Shown: piece after piece, positions 54,160 to 62,992 of the stretch
How positions within the stretch are numbered: position 1 is the stretch's first letter
Layout of the letters: each line of letters starts with the position of its first letter
Source of the DNA: an uncultured Christensenellaceae bacterium
GTDB taxonomy: Bacteria > Bacillota > Clostridia > Christensenellales > UBA3700
Assembly: GCA_944381365.1 (NCBI GenBank)
Contig: CALWKW010000006.1
Location: forward strand, 1-64,000
DNA length: 64,000 nucleotides
Direction of reading: 5' to 3'
Program-made: the position numbers and the translations under genes
Notes under the pieces: model-generated
Databases searched by the model: none
What the model saw: only the letters and a program-made list of their open reading frames with translations
What the model was told of the DNA's origin: nothing

Positions 54160-54987
54160 TCAATCTTTTTGACAAAGACGAATGATTTTTATTGCCGCAT
54201 CTTCCACAGCTTTTATGGCAAAAGGCAAATAAGTCTTGGGGTCATAAGTGGAGTTTTTGTCTTCAAGTCCTGCCTTCAATCCCTCAGTAAAAGCTTGTCT
54301 TAATTGGGTGGCAAAGTTTATTTTGCTGATTCCAGCATCTATACAATCTCTTATCACTTCATCGCTAAGTCCGCTTGCTCCGTGCAATACGAGAGGAATA
54401 TCCACGGCACTTGCAATTTCTCTTATTCTGTCGACAGCGATATGAGGTACGCCCTTATATACTCCGTGAGCCGTGCCTACTCCGATAGCAAGGCTGTCAG
54501 TGCCTGTAAGCTCTACGAATTTTACGGCTTCGTCTACTTCGGTATATCTGATTTGTCCCTCAGTCTCCTCTTTTCCGCCGATTGTACCAAGCTCTGCCTC
54601 AACGCTTATGCCTTTTTTATGAGCGATATTTACCACTTCTTTTGTAAGCAAAACATTTTTGTCAAAATCGAGCATAGAGCCGTCAATCATAACAGAAGTA
54701 AAACCCGAATCGATACAGGCTTTTACGATATCTATATCTCCGCCATGGTCAAGATGAATTGACAAGTCGGCATCTCCTTTGTATAAAGCTTTGATTAAAG
54801 CAGGATAAGTAGCAATGCCGCCGTACTTCAAAGTACGGGGAATGGTCTGAATAATAACAGGTTTTTTTGTAATGGCTTGAGCATTCAAAACACCAAGCAC
54901 GCTTTCAAGATTGTCCACATTAAAAGCAGGGACAGCATAATTATTGCGTTTTGCTTGGTCAAGTAAAACTTTGTTTGTGACTATCAA
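54160..54987 (-). CDS. iolJ: Class II aldolase, probable 6-phospho-5-dehydro-2-deoxygluconate aldolase
   Basis: The 275-residue class II fructose-bisphosphate-aldolase-family enzyme has the zinc motif HLDHGG near residue 81 and later GTAHGVYKG and LHGASG histidines. As first gene of the iol operon it most likely cleaves phospho-dehydro-deoxygluconate to dihydroxyacetone phosphate and malonic semialdehyde. Ordinary FBA activity is the alternative. The start is TTG, with CGGGGG eight bases upstream, as for pilC. A consensus promoter lies upstream. Confidence 0.88.
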   Translation of the reverse strand: MIVTNKVLLDQAKRNNYAVPAFNVDNLESVLGVLNAQAITKKPVIIQTIPRTLKYGGIATYPALIKALYKGDADLSIHLDHGGDIDIVKACIDSGFTSVMIDGSMLDFDKNVLLTKEVVNIAHKKGISVEAELGTIGGKEETEGQIRYTEVDEAVKFVELTGTDSLAIGVGTAHGVYKGVPHIAVDRIREIASAVDIPLVLHGASGLSDEVIRDCIDAGISKINFATQLRQAFTEGLKAGLEDKNSTYDPKTYLPFAIKAVEDAAIKIIRLCQKD

Positions 54988-55027
54988 AACATAATCCCCC
55001 GATATGATTTATAGAAAATACAACTTA

Positions 55028-55056
55028 ATTATACTATTTACCTATATTTATGTCAA
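55028..55056 (-). promoter_or_regulatory. Consensus promoter of the iol operon
   Basis: On the minus strand, TTGACA (55056-55051), exactly 17 bases, then TATAAT (55033-55028), a perfect sigma-A promoter about 40 bases upstream of iolJ. I see no cre-like site close to it. Confidence 0.75.
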
Positions 55057-55295
55057 TATCAAAAAGCAAAAATTTACACCGAATTTGCTATATAAATTTT
55101 TAGATAATCAAAATATGAAAAATACAGATTTTTGCACCAAAATACCTATAAAACGCAAAAATATTATAATAAATATCACTTTTTATATAATATATTTAAC
55201 AAAAAATTTATGCTTTTTTGTCCATATTTTGCCGTTTTGTCCATATAATTTGACGATATTATACTAATATTTTTACCGAATTTGACATAAAAAAA
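55057..55295. other. AT-rich intergenic region upstream of the iol promoter
   Basis: I see no gene. The open frame at 55004-55267 is AT-rich and has no ribosome site. No further operator-like dyad is evident. Confidence 0.5.
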
Positions 55296-55318
55296 GACAG
55301 CCTTCAAAAAAGGCTGTC
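55296..55318 (-). terminator. Terminator of the polysaccharide/TM2 transcript
   Basis: The stem GACAGCCTT and complement has a CAAAA loop, followed on the minus strand by seven T's. Confidence 0.85.
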
Positions 55319-55334
55319 GCATGTTTTCAAAAAA

Positions 55335-55622
55335 TTATTGATTTTTTGTTTCGCCGTCATCTTCAGAATTTGTAGGCGGCTCGTTGTGAACTTCATAAGT
55401 GGGGATATCTTCAGGCTTCATACCGCAATATTTTGTATAGAAAGTCTGGTCATCGCTTATGAGATACATAATACCCTCTATAAGACCTATGATTGTAGGG
55501 ATACCGGTCCAAAAGAAAAGCAAATACAATATGCCTGCACCTACCTTTCCCATATAAAACTTGTGGATACCCCATCCGCCAAGCAAAATACCGAGTATGC
55601 CTGCTACAATTTTATTTTTCAT
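55335..55622 (-). CDS. TM2-domain membrane protein
   Basis: The 95-residue protein has the TM2 pattern: two membrane spans with GGWGIHKFYMGK between them, then a short, acidic C-terminal tail. The function of bacterial TM2 proteins is not known. The start at 55622 follows AGGGAGGT; the longer frame (55661) is not supported. It is last on the right-hand minus-strand unit, 101 bases after tagD, and is followed by the terminator. Confidence 0.85.
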   Translation of the reverse strand: MKNKIVAGILGILLGGWGIHKFYMGKVGAGILYLLFFWTGIPTIIGLIEGIMYLISDDQTFYTKYCGMKPEDIPTYEVHNEPPTNSEDDGETKNQ

Positions 55623-55723
55623 AATTACCTCCCTTGTTTTTTGCAATGCTTTATATCGCAATTACAATATATCATATAACTATTGTTTAGTCAATATGCA
55701 ATCCCCTTTATATTATAAGCATA

Positions 55724-56119
55724 TCAATCTTTTTTATCAGCAATATCTTTTTTTATCTGTGTGGTAGAAATCTCGGGAGTACGGGACAAATACACTACAT
55801 CGCAATAATCTTTAAGAAAATCGAATTTGCCTTCCCAATCATCGCCCATTACAAATATATCGATTCTGAATTCTTTGACATCTTCGACTTTTTGTTCCCA
55901 TGAATTTTCGGGGATTACCAAATCTACGCAACGAAGTGCCTCGAGCATCTTTTTTCTTTTTTCATAAGTAAAATAACACTTTTTACCCTTCAACGAATTA
56001 AATTCATCCGTAGAAAGTCCAACCACAAGATAATCTCCCATAGCTTTTGCTCTTTGCAACAAATTTATGTGTCCGTAATGCAACAAATCAAATGTGCCGT
56101 AAGTCAATACTTTTTTCAT
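55724..56119 (-). CDS. tagD: Glycerol-3-phosphate cytidylyltransferase TagD
   Basis: The 131-residue cytidylyltransferase makes CDP-glycerol, the donor for poly(glycerol phosphate) polymers. It has the nucleotidyltransferase motif HYGH at residues 14-17 and RTPEIST at 113-119, the signature of GCT enzymes. It overlaps the flippase gene by four bases, so it is coupled to the polysaccharide operon. Confidence 0.95.
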   Translation of the reverse strand: MKKVLTYGTFDLLHYGHINLLQRAKAMGDYLVVGLSTDEFNSLKGKKCYFTYEKRKKMLEALRCVDLVIPENSWEQKVEDVKEFRIDIFVMGDDWEGKFDFLKDYCDVVYLSRTPEISTTQIKKDIADKKD

Positions 56120-57774
56120 TTTTTCTCCTTTATTGTATCGTTGTTTTGTTGTTCACTTATTAAATTATTTTCATCAATCGTGTTTTCTTCGACTTCTTTA
56201 TTGTTTTCTGAATTTTCAAATTCTTGTTCTTTGACTTCACAAACAATATCGTCATCAGAATTTTTTACAGCTTTTTTAGATAAAACTCTTTTGAGGAATC
56301 TTGATCCTATCACTATTATATTTTTTATTTCTCTAATATTTAAAAGAATAATTATTACAATTACTATTAAAGCATATATCCATTTTTTATTTGCATTGAA
56401 AGTATAGATTATCGCCAATGCAGAATTCAACAAATATTGCAGAACATAACTTGTCCAATTTATTTTTATCTTTATTAATTTTCTCGAGAAATATATTCTT
56501 GTAATAACAATAGCATTATAGCTCATCCAAAAAGCAAATCCTGCGACATATACCGTATATTGCATGCCGAAAAATTTTGCCACTATCGGGATTCCTACAA
56601 TACAAAGAACAAGGTTTATCCCCGCTCCTATGAATGTGGATATCATAGAATACTTCGTCTTGAAAAATGCTCCAAAGAATGCTCCGAAAAAGGCAGAGAA
56701 GCATCCCGATACAGCACCCATGATAAGCATAGGAGAATATACCCAGCCCGAAAAATAATTACCTTTTAAAAGCAATTCAGACACAAACGGCAATATCAAA
56801 AACAGCATAGCTGTCGCCATCATTACGACAGGCATATAATATTTGAAAACATTGCTGTAAAAAGCATTTTTGTCATCGCTGTCCACTTCCTGCGAGGAGG
56901 ATAGCGACCATGCCTGCAAGAATATGCTGCTTACCACATTTATGAGTGAAGGCAACTTGCTTGCTGCCGTATAAATACCTGCAAGAGCCCAAGCTTCTTG
57001 CATCAAAGCATCGTTGTTTGTAAAGCCTGCTATCGTCCATACCGAAAGATATACCACAAGATAACGGCTTGAAGTCTGAACTATCCACCAACAAATATTG
57101 TTTGAAACATTTGGTATGGAATAGCTGAGCATGTCTCTGAGTTTAAACTTATCAAACTTCTTAACGCTAAAGTATTTGAGAGGATTGACACATATAGTCA
57201 AAAACAATATTCCCGTCAAAGGTGCGGCGATAAGAGCAATAAGATATCCGTAAATGCCTATATTTGCGAGTATAATCAATACCGCAGCCAATGCAAGCAT
57301 TACAATACTTTCGATAATACTAGACAACGAATATATTATGGTCTTTCCTATTCCTCTGGTGAATTCTGCAAGCAAGTTTTTGATAGCCTTAAAAGCAAAC
57401 AAGGGAATCAAAAGCAATAAGTATGTCTCACCATATTGCGAACCTTTAAAATGCGATATCGTGTAAAAGATCAAATCGCCTACTATAAATATGCCTATAC
57501 CGATAAGTATCACAACAAGCGAATTGCTTATTATATCCTCGGGAGAATTCTTTTTGTCCACAGAAAATCTAAACAATGCCTCTGCCAAACCCAAAGTAAG
57601 AATAGGAGTAATAAGGTCTTGTATCGTGACGACCATATTTTCCGTAAGTCCGTATTGACTTTCAAGCAAATATTTGGTAAGTAAAGGCAGGATAAAAAAT
57701 TGTGCCGCCTTTACCGTAAGATTGCCCAAAGCAAAAATTATTGAGTTTGAAATTAATCTTCCGTACTTATTCAT
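56116..57774 (-). CDS. Polysaccharide flippase, Wzx/MATE-like (MOP superfamily)
   Basis: About 12-14 hydrophobic spans fill residues 5-480, the pattern of O-antigen/teichoic repeat-unit flippases that move lipid-linked oligosaccharides across the membrane. Residues 505-552 are an acidic, Asn-rich cytoplasmic tail. It overlaps tagD by four bases. The substrate is probably the unit made by this operon. Confidence 0.85.
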   Translation of the reverse strand: MNKYGRLISNSIIFALGNLTVKAAQFFILPLLTKYLLESQYGLTENMVVTIQDLITPILTLGLAEALFRFSVDKKNSPEDIISNSLVVILIGIGIFIVGDLIFYTISHFKGSQYGETYLLLLIPLFAFKAIKNLLAEFTRGIGKTIIYSLSSIIESIVMLALAAVLIILANIGIYGYLIALIAAPLTGILFLTICVNPLKYFSVKKFDKFKLRDMLSYSIPNVSNNICWWIVQTSSRYLVVYLSVWTIAGFTNNDALMQEAWALAGIYTAASKLPSLINVVSSIFLQAWSLSSSQEVDSDDKNAFYSNVFKYYMPVVMMATAMLFLILPFVSELLLKGNYFSGWVYSPMLIMGAVSGCFSAFFGAFFGAFFKTKYSMISTFIGAGINLVLCIVGIPIVAKFFGMQYTVYVAGFAFWMSYNAIVITRIYFSRKLIKIKINWTSYVLQYLLNSALAIIYTFNANKKWIYALIVIVIIILLNIREIKNIIVIGSRFLKRVLSKKAVKNSDDDIVCEVKEQEFENSENNKEVEENTIDENNLISEQQNNDTIKEKK

Positions 57775-57776
57775 GT

Positions 57777-58904
57777 CTATTTTACTATTCCTGCAAAATC
57801 AAGAACTTTTTTGCAATAGTTTCCTTCTTGGTCATAGTTGACCAAATCATTTATCCTTTTACGCTCGTCAATCCAACTATCTTTTCCGGATTTAATGTCA
57901 TCAAGAAATTTTGTCAGTCCATTCAAGTTTTCAATCTTTTCTCCCGGCATATAATCCAATGGATTTTCTACCACAAATCCTCTTTTATCGCCATAAGAAT
58001 TTATATCATCAATGACAAATCCCATAGGTTTTTGTGTCAAAAGAAAATCAAAATATATAGAAGAATAATCTGTCAACAAAACATCGCATTTACCGACCAG
58101 GCTATACAGACTTATTTTATTTTTATGCAAATCGGAATTCTTGAAAACTTTTATATTATCCGACTTATAATTGAATACCTGCAAATCATTTTGATAAGGG
58201 TGAGGCTTTATGATCATCAACATATTATTTGTCTTAAGATAATCATCAAACTTATCAATGTTGTCCATATTGAGGAAGTCCATATTATTTTCTGAATCTT
58301 CCCTTCCTATGGCATTGGACTTTCTGTATGTTGGCATATATAAAATTGTTTTTTGATATTTTTCTTTTTCAATACCAAGCTTTGCCAATATATCGCTTGA
58401 ATTAAAAAGCTCATCGCATCTGGGATATCCGCCCCTATAAATTTGTTCTTCTCTTAAGTTCCATAGTTTTTTAAAATAGTCTTCGGCAAATTTACCTGCA
58501 CACAAAGCATAAGTAAATGTCGAGTTGTATTTATCGGGATCTTCGCAGGGGAGCACTTTTAAAGCCGTGCCGTGCCATAGATTGAATACCGTCTGACTTT
58601 TAGATACTTTGCCTGTAGTCATTCCTTTTCCATGTGTAAAGAATACATATTTTGCAGTTTGAGTGTGCAAATAACCTGCAATCTTTGATTTGACTATAAA
58701 AACATTGTGTATTTTCATATATGCCCCGACAGCATTTTCATCGGTACATACAAGATATATTTTGTATTTTTCGTTATATTTTTCTTTTATGAGATAATTT
58801 ATCAAAGCAATTTGGTTTTCATCATACATTGCTCTGCCATACAATACTATTTTATTTTTGTTTTTTATAAGCATTTTTATCATCAATGAGTTTAATTTAA
58901 ACAT
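57777..58904 (-). CDS. CDP-glycerol glycerophosphotransferase family protein
   Basis: The 375-residue protein matches the TagB/TagF glycerophosphotransferase family (FNLWHGTALK near residue 105, TDYSSIYFDF near 280). It would transfer glycerol phosphate from CDP-glycerol, made by the nearby TagD. The start at 58904 follows AGGAG. It could add a single phosphoglycerol or polymerise a chain; size and position fit a TagB-like single transfer somewhat better. Confidence 0.88.
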   Translation of the reverse strand: MFKLNSLMIKMLIKNKNKIVLYGRAMYDENQIALINYLIKEKYNEKYKIYLVCTDENAVGAYMKIHNVFIVKSKIAGYLHTQTAKYVFFTHGKGMTTGKVSKSQTVFNLWHGTALKVLPCEDPDKYNSTFTYALCAGKFAEDYFKKLWNLREEQIYRGGYPRCDELFNSSDILAKLGIEKEKYQKTILYMPTYRKSNAIGREDSENNMDFLNMDNIDKFDDYLKTNNMLMIIKPHPYQNDLQVFNYKSDNIKVFKNSDLHKNKISLYSLVGKCDVLLTDYSSIYFDFLLTQKPMGFVIDDINSYGDKRGFVVENPLDYMPGEKIENLNGLTKFLDDIKSGKDSWIDERKRINDLVNYDQEGNYCKKVLDFAGIVK

Positions 58905-58915
58905 ATCGTTTTCTC

Positions 58916-60055
58916 CTATTGCCAGAAAAATGTATATGGATATATCGTATTCCAATCCGGTCTGAATTTGAGTACTACTATCGAATAAGCTATCAGTACT
59001 CCTACTATACCGCAAGACAATATAATTCTGCTCGTTCTATCATATTTTTGCAAGGCATTGGGCAGGAATATAATTGAATATATAGTAAAATAAGATATCA
59101 GTCTATCTACAAGATTGATTTTGTATCCCAAAATAAATCCCGCAAATGCAGCAAAGGATATCCAAAGCACGAGATTGTTTTGCTGATTATATCTCAGCTT
59201 GCCGTCAAGTATTCCTTTTTTATGTTTTTTGACAAATATCACAGCGAGCAAAATCACTACGAAAAAGATAAAGTTGCTGAGAAGCTGATATGTCACCGCA
59301 AGCCAGCCGGATTCTGCATATTGTCCACTGAAATAGTGTGCATACGAAGGAGCGACCAACATACACACTTTGTACAACAAATCCGAAAAAGCAAACAAGC
59401 CGCAAAGTCCTAAAAGTATTATGACAAAGACTTTGTCGAATTTTATATACGGCAACAATACCAAGACAAGCGTTATTATTGCACTATTATGGAACAATGT
59501 AGCGATTATTATCCAAAAAATAGCTCCTATTATTTTTTTATCAAGCACTCTGTCAAACGCAATAAAAACAAAGGCCATCGCCAAAGTTTGTCTAACTATA
59601 TTGAGCGTGCTTCCAAAACTCAAAATAAAAAACAATACAGTAGTAAGGGCATAATTTTTGCTGTGCTTTAAGAAAAACCAAATAAAAATTGTATATTGGA
59701 TTATCGCTACGACTATCAATATACCTTGAGGATTTGTAGTGAATTTTCCGACTATTTGATTGAGAAATACATATCCTACCTCAAATCTTGTCACATTGAT
59801 ATAATCAGGATTAGATATGATTTCATTAAAAATTCTGATATATTCTGGAGTATCATTGCCTACATTTTCGCTTCTTAACGCCGTCAAAAGCATCATTATT
59901 GCCATGGCGATAATCATAAAAATTCCCCTGTCTTTTTTGGCAGGTTGAATTTCAGGATTAATTCTTGAATTGTAAACGGCGATTTTCTTTGAGCTGGTTG
60001 CCTGCAAGCAGGTCATTACTATTATAAACGCCGTCAGCAGCAACAAATGAGTCAT
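58916..60055 (-). CDS. EpsG-like/Wzy-type polysaccharide polymerase
   Basis: The 379-residue multi-span protein has the N-terminal layout and NVGNDTPEYIRIF segment of the EpsG family (O-antigen polymerase-like). It probably joins repeat units outside the membrane. Its start overlaps the glycosyltransferase stop by four bases (ATGA). The identity is based on pattern and context; sequence signatures in this family are weak. Confidence 0.78.
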   Translation of the reverse strand: MTHLLLLTAFIIVMTCLQATSSKKIAVYNSRINPEIQPAKKDRGIFMIIAMAIMMLLTALRSENVGNDTPEYIRIFNEIISNPDYINVTRFEVGYVFLNQIVGKFTTNPQGILIVVAIIQYTIFIWFFLKHSKNYALTTVLFFILSFGSTLNIVRQTLAMAFVFIAFDRVLDKKIIGAIFWIIIATLFHNSAIITLVLVLLPYIKFDKVFVIILLGLCGLFAFSDLLYKVCMLVAPSYAHYFSGQYAESGWLAVTYQLLSNFIFFVVILLAVIFVKKHKKGILDGKLRYNQQNNLVLWISFAAFAGFILGYKINLVDRLISYFTIYSIIFLPNALQKYDRTSRIILSCGIVGVLIAYSIVVLKFRPDWNTIYPYTFFWQ

Positions 60056-61182
60056 ACTCTCTCGCTTTTTATCTCAAAATATATTTTTTCCAATTCTTTG
60101 GCACTGTCTTTTATGTCAAAGCCTTTTGCTTTGACTTGTTCATATCCTATGTTTCTGTCCGCATTATCGTCTAAGGACTCGATTATTTTATTTGCCCATA
60201 CAAGAGGCGAGTCATCGTTTTTCAATACGACAAGACTGCCTGTCAGATATACTTCGGATGTAATGGATTCAAAGCAAAAACATTTTACTCCGCTTGCTTG
60301 AGCCTCTACCAATCCGACAGGCAACCCTTCATATATAGAAGGAAAAACAAAACAATCCATTGCACTTAAAAGTTCAGGCACATCTTTTCTTATGCCCGTA
60401 AAAATCACATTTTCTTGAAGAGAATTTTCTCTGACATATTCTTGCAATTTTTCTTTGTCTTGCCCCTCGCCTACTATAAGAAGTTTTGCATCTTGTTTGG
60501 TCTTTATTATTTCTTGCAAAACTTTTATCGCAAAAAGCTGATTTTTCTGAAAACAAAGTCTTCCGATATTTCCCAAAAGCAATCCGTCTTCTATGCCGAA
60601 TTCCTTTCTGACAATTTCTCTTCCTTCTTCAGAAAACTTAAATCTCGGCAAATTGATTGAATTATAAATGACTTTGTATTTATCCTTTGTCAAATCGAAT
60701 TTTCCAAAAGCGTTCTGTCCAGCTTCTTTGCTGCAAGCAAAACAATAATCGCTCTTTTTGCCAAGTCCCGTCACCAAAAGCCTGTTGCGAACCTGCTTGA
60801 TAAATCCGTCCGCAAGTCTAGAATTGTGGCTGTGAGATATGCATACGGGACAAGAATATTTGCGGGCATATTTAAATACCTGCTTTGCCACCAATATTTC
60901 ATGACAATGAATGATATCGTACTCGTCCTTATGCTGAGAGAAAAATGCTTTCAATTCTTTTTTTGCCTTGAAAAAAGTCTTGAGTCCGGGTTTTGTAAAA
61001 TAATATACATTTCCGCCAAGGCTCTTTATTTCCTCGTTATAATTCTTGGGAGCTTCCCAGAATATCAAAAAGTCAAACTGAACTTTTTCTCTATCGATAT
61101 TGCGATAATAGTTCATCACTACATTGGCAATGCCGCTGTTTACATTTGTAGATGACAAAACCTGTAAAACTTTTATAGCCAT
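60052..61182 (-). CDS. Glycosyltransferase family 4-like protein
   Basis: The 376-residue GT-B fold enzyme has the N-terminal VLQVLSSTNVNSGI glycine-rich loop and a C-terminal donor-site pattern (PSIYEGLPVGLVEAQASG). It adds a sugar to the lipid-linked repeat unit. The start at 61182 follows GGAG and shares one base with the stop of the upstream gene. The donor sugar is unknown. Confidence 0.9.
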   Translation of the reverse strand: MAIKVLQVLSSTNVNSGIANVVMNYYRNIDREKVQFDFLIFWEAPKNYNEEIKSLGGNVYYFTKPGLKTFFKAKKELKAFFSQHKDEYDIIHCHEILVAKQVFKYARKYSCPVCISHSHNSRLADGFIKQVRNRLLVTGLGKKSDYCFACSKEAGQNAFGKFDLTKDKYKVIYNSINLPRFKFSEEGREIVRKEFGIEDGLLLGNIGRLCFQKNQLFAIKVLQEIIKTKQDAKLLIVGEGQDKEKLQEYVRENSLQENVIFTGIRKDVPELLSAMDCFVFPSIYEGLPVGLVEAQASGVKCFCFESITSEVYLTGSLVVLKNDDSPLVWANKIIESLDDNADRNIGYEQVKAKGFDIKDSAKELEKIYFEIKSERV

Positions 61183-61688
61183 TATTCTCCGTCCACTGAA
61201 TATTTGTAATCTTGTTGTTTGTTGATATATCTGCAAGGCTGAGGCACTACAGTCGTGTTGTCAGGAACATCTTTTACGACAACCGCCCCTGCACCTATTC
61301 TGACATTGTTGCCCACTTTTATGCCTCCGAGTATGCAAGCATTCGCACCTATAAAAACATTGTCGCCTATTATGGGAGCTTTGTCATTGCTTTTGCCGAT
61401 TGTCACTCCTTGCATTATCGTAACATTTTCGCCTATTCTGGCTTTTGCCGTAATAAATATACCCGATATGCCATGCAATAATTTGGGAGGATTTTTAAAT
61501 ATATCATGATTTTCTTCATTCGGGAAAAGACCTATATATGCAGTGTTCTTTTCCATTTTCATGACTTTAAATTTATAATACATTCTCCTGAATTTGCTTT
61601 TTGTAGCATAAAACTTTTTTCTGTACAAAAAATACTTTTCAGGATTAAATCCTCTTATCGCATACGATAAATTCTTAGATATTCCCAT
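61182..61688 (-). CDS. Hexapeptide-repeat acyltransferase, serine acetyltransferase-like
   Basis: The 168-residue left-handed beta-helix protein has imperfect hexapeptide repeats (for example IGDNVFIGANACILGG and VGNNVRIGAGAVV in the second half), close to serine acetyltransferases. Within this operon it more probably O-acetylates a sugar of the repeat unit. No cysteine-synthesis gene is nearby. It overlaps the IspD-like gene by 14 bases. Confidence 0.83.
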   Translation of the reverse strand: MGISKNLSYAIRGFNPEKYFLYRKKFYATKSKFRRMYYKFKVMKMEKNTAYIGLFPNEENHDIFKNPPKLLHGISGIFITAKARIGENVTIMQGVTIGKSNDKAPIIGDNVFIGANACILGGIKVGNNVRIGAGAVVVKDVPDNTTVVPQPCRYINKQQDYKYSVDGE

Positions 61689-62340
61689 TTTCTTGAGCTT
61701 TCTCCTTTTTATGCTTCATATACATTTTCATAAAATCGAGGTCATGGTGATAAGTAAGCTTGTAATTGTCTGGGAAGTCAAAATATCTGTATAACGAAGT
61801 GCCTTCAGGCAACTGCTGATATGCTTCTACCAATGGACTTTCAGGCTTTAAATTATTGTAAAGCAAATCAAATCTGAAAGCTTCCGGCGACTGCAAAATA
61901 TAGTATCTGCTTCTGTCGCATTCCAAAAAGTCCAAGCAGCCCAGCGAGTCTACGATTCTCTGGCATGTAGCCACAACCTCGTATTCGTCAAGCTTGTCCA
62001 TATAAGTATCTATAAGCTCTTTTGTAACAAACGGACGCATAGCGTCAAACACCATGATTTTTTTACAATCATAATGAGCTTTTATATATTCAAGACCGTT
62101 TTTGAAAGAAATGTTTCTTTCTGCTCCGCCGGCACATACATCGACATTGTATTTTTGTGTAAATCTGTCAAAATATTCTTCGGCACACACCACAAGCACT
62201 TTATCGATTTTTCCAGAAGACAATGTAGCTTCTACCACATAATCCACCACTGCTTTTCCAAACAAGTCCTGATATTGTTTTGGTGTAGGAGCTCCGAATC
62301 TCTTGCCTACGCCGCCCGATAAAATCATAGCTATATTCAT
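61675..62340 (-). CDS. IspD/TarI-family cytidylyltransferase
   Basis: The 221-residue nucleotidyltransferase has the GGVGKRFG CTP-binding loop at residues 9-16 and KQYQDLFGK just after. This family includes IspD (isoprenoid synthesis) and TarI (CDP-ribitol synthesis). Its place in a teichoic-type operon favours a TarI-like role, or activation of another polyol phosphate, but I see no TarJ reductase. The ribosome site GAGGGA precedes the ATG. Confidence 0.85.
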   Translation of the reverse strand: MNIAMILSGGVGKRFGAPTPKQYQDLFGKAVVDYVVEATLSSGKIDKVLVVCAEEYFDRFTQKYNVDVCAGGAERNISFKNGLEYIKAHYDCKKIMVFDAMRPFVTKELIDTYMDKLDEYEVVATCQRIVDSLGCLDFLECDRSRYYILQSPEAFRFDLLYNNLKPESPLVEAYQQLPEGTSLYRYFDFPDNYKLTYHHDLDFMKMYMKHKKEKAQENGNI

Positions 62341-62621
62341 ATTTTTCCCTCACTTAATAATTTTTCTTCTTGTTGTCTGCAAATAGATATTTCATGCTTG
62401 AATTTTTGCAATATTCTGTCGTGCAGCCATTCAAAATTTTCAGCATAAAAAGCATTGCTCGTCAATCTGTTTTCGAGAATTATATCTTTTGCCCCCTCAT
62501 AAAGTTTGACCACAGAAAATCCCGATGAACTCTCAAACACCCACATAGGAAGATATCTCTTTTTTGCCAAAAGTCCCCATACATGGAAAAAGTTTGATAT
62601 AAAAGACACTGCTTTTCTCAA
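62337..62621 (-). CDS. Small hypothetical protein
   Basis: The 94-residue protein has no recognised domain. It has an aromatic-rich N-terminal half (Trp, Phe and Tyr near residues 12-35) and a charged helical C-terminus. It overlaps its neighbours by four bases on each side, so it is a real, coupled member of the polysaccharide operon. It may be a modifier of an enzyme here. I do not recognise it. Confidence 0.6.
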   Translation of the reverse strand: MRKAVSFISNFFHVWGLLAKKRYLPMWVFESSSGFSVVKLYEGAKDIILENRLTSNAFYAENFEWLHDRILQKFKHEISICRQQEEKLLSEGKI

Positions 62622-62959
62622 TTCTTCTTCGCTGTAATTAAAGCCGTTGTCTTTTGCAATTTTTTGAAGTTTTCATCCCCGAAATTGCTTATGTCAAGTC
62701 CTGTCTTCTTTTTGAAACTTCTATAACTATACAATATCTTTCTGTTTGCAGAATGCTCTAGCGTATCCCCTGTGACAAAATATTCTCTCACATTGTCCAA
62801 AGTGGTGGAGAATATAGAGGAAATTCCCAAGATTACACTCGACAGACCGGATACTACTGCGATAGCAGCCACTATCTTGTTCATAATGTCGGCTGATTCG
62901 TCAAAAGCAAACATGACCACTATCAGCACCAAAGCCAAAAGCGACATAATGCTTGCCAT
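62618..62959 (-). CDS. Small two-span membrane protein of unknown function
   Basis: The 113-residue protein has two hydrophobic segments (about 1-20 and 27-52) followed by a charged, helical cytoplasmic part. It overlaps the next gene by four bases, so the pair probably works together. No good ribosome site is seen (only GGGTA), so the start could differ. No family is recognised. Confidence 0.6.
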   Translation of the reverse strand: MASIMSLLALVLIVVMFAFDESADIMNKIVAAIAVVSGLSSVILGISSIFSTTLDNVREYFVTGDTLEHSANRKILYSYRSFKKKTGLDISNFGDENFKKLQKTTALITAKKN

Positions 62960-62992
62960 TACTATACCCGTTATCTGTTTTTGTGTTTCATA

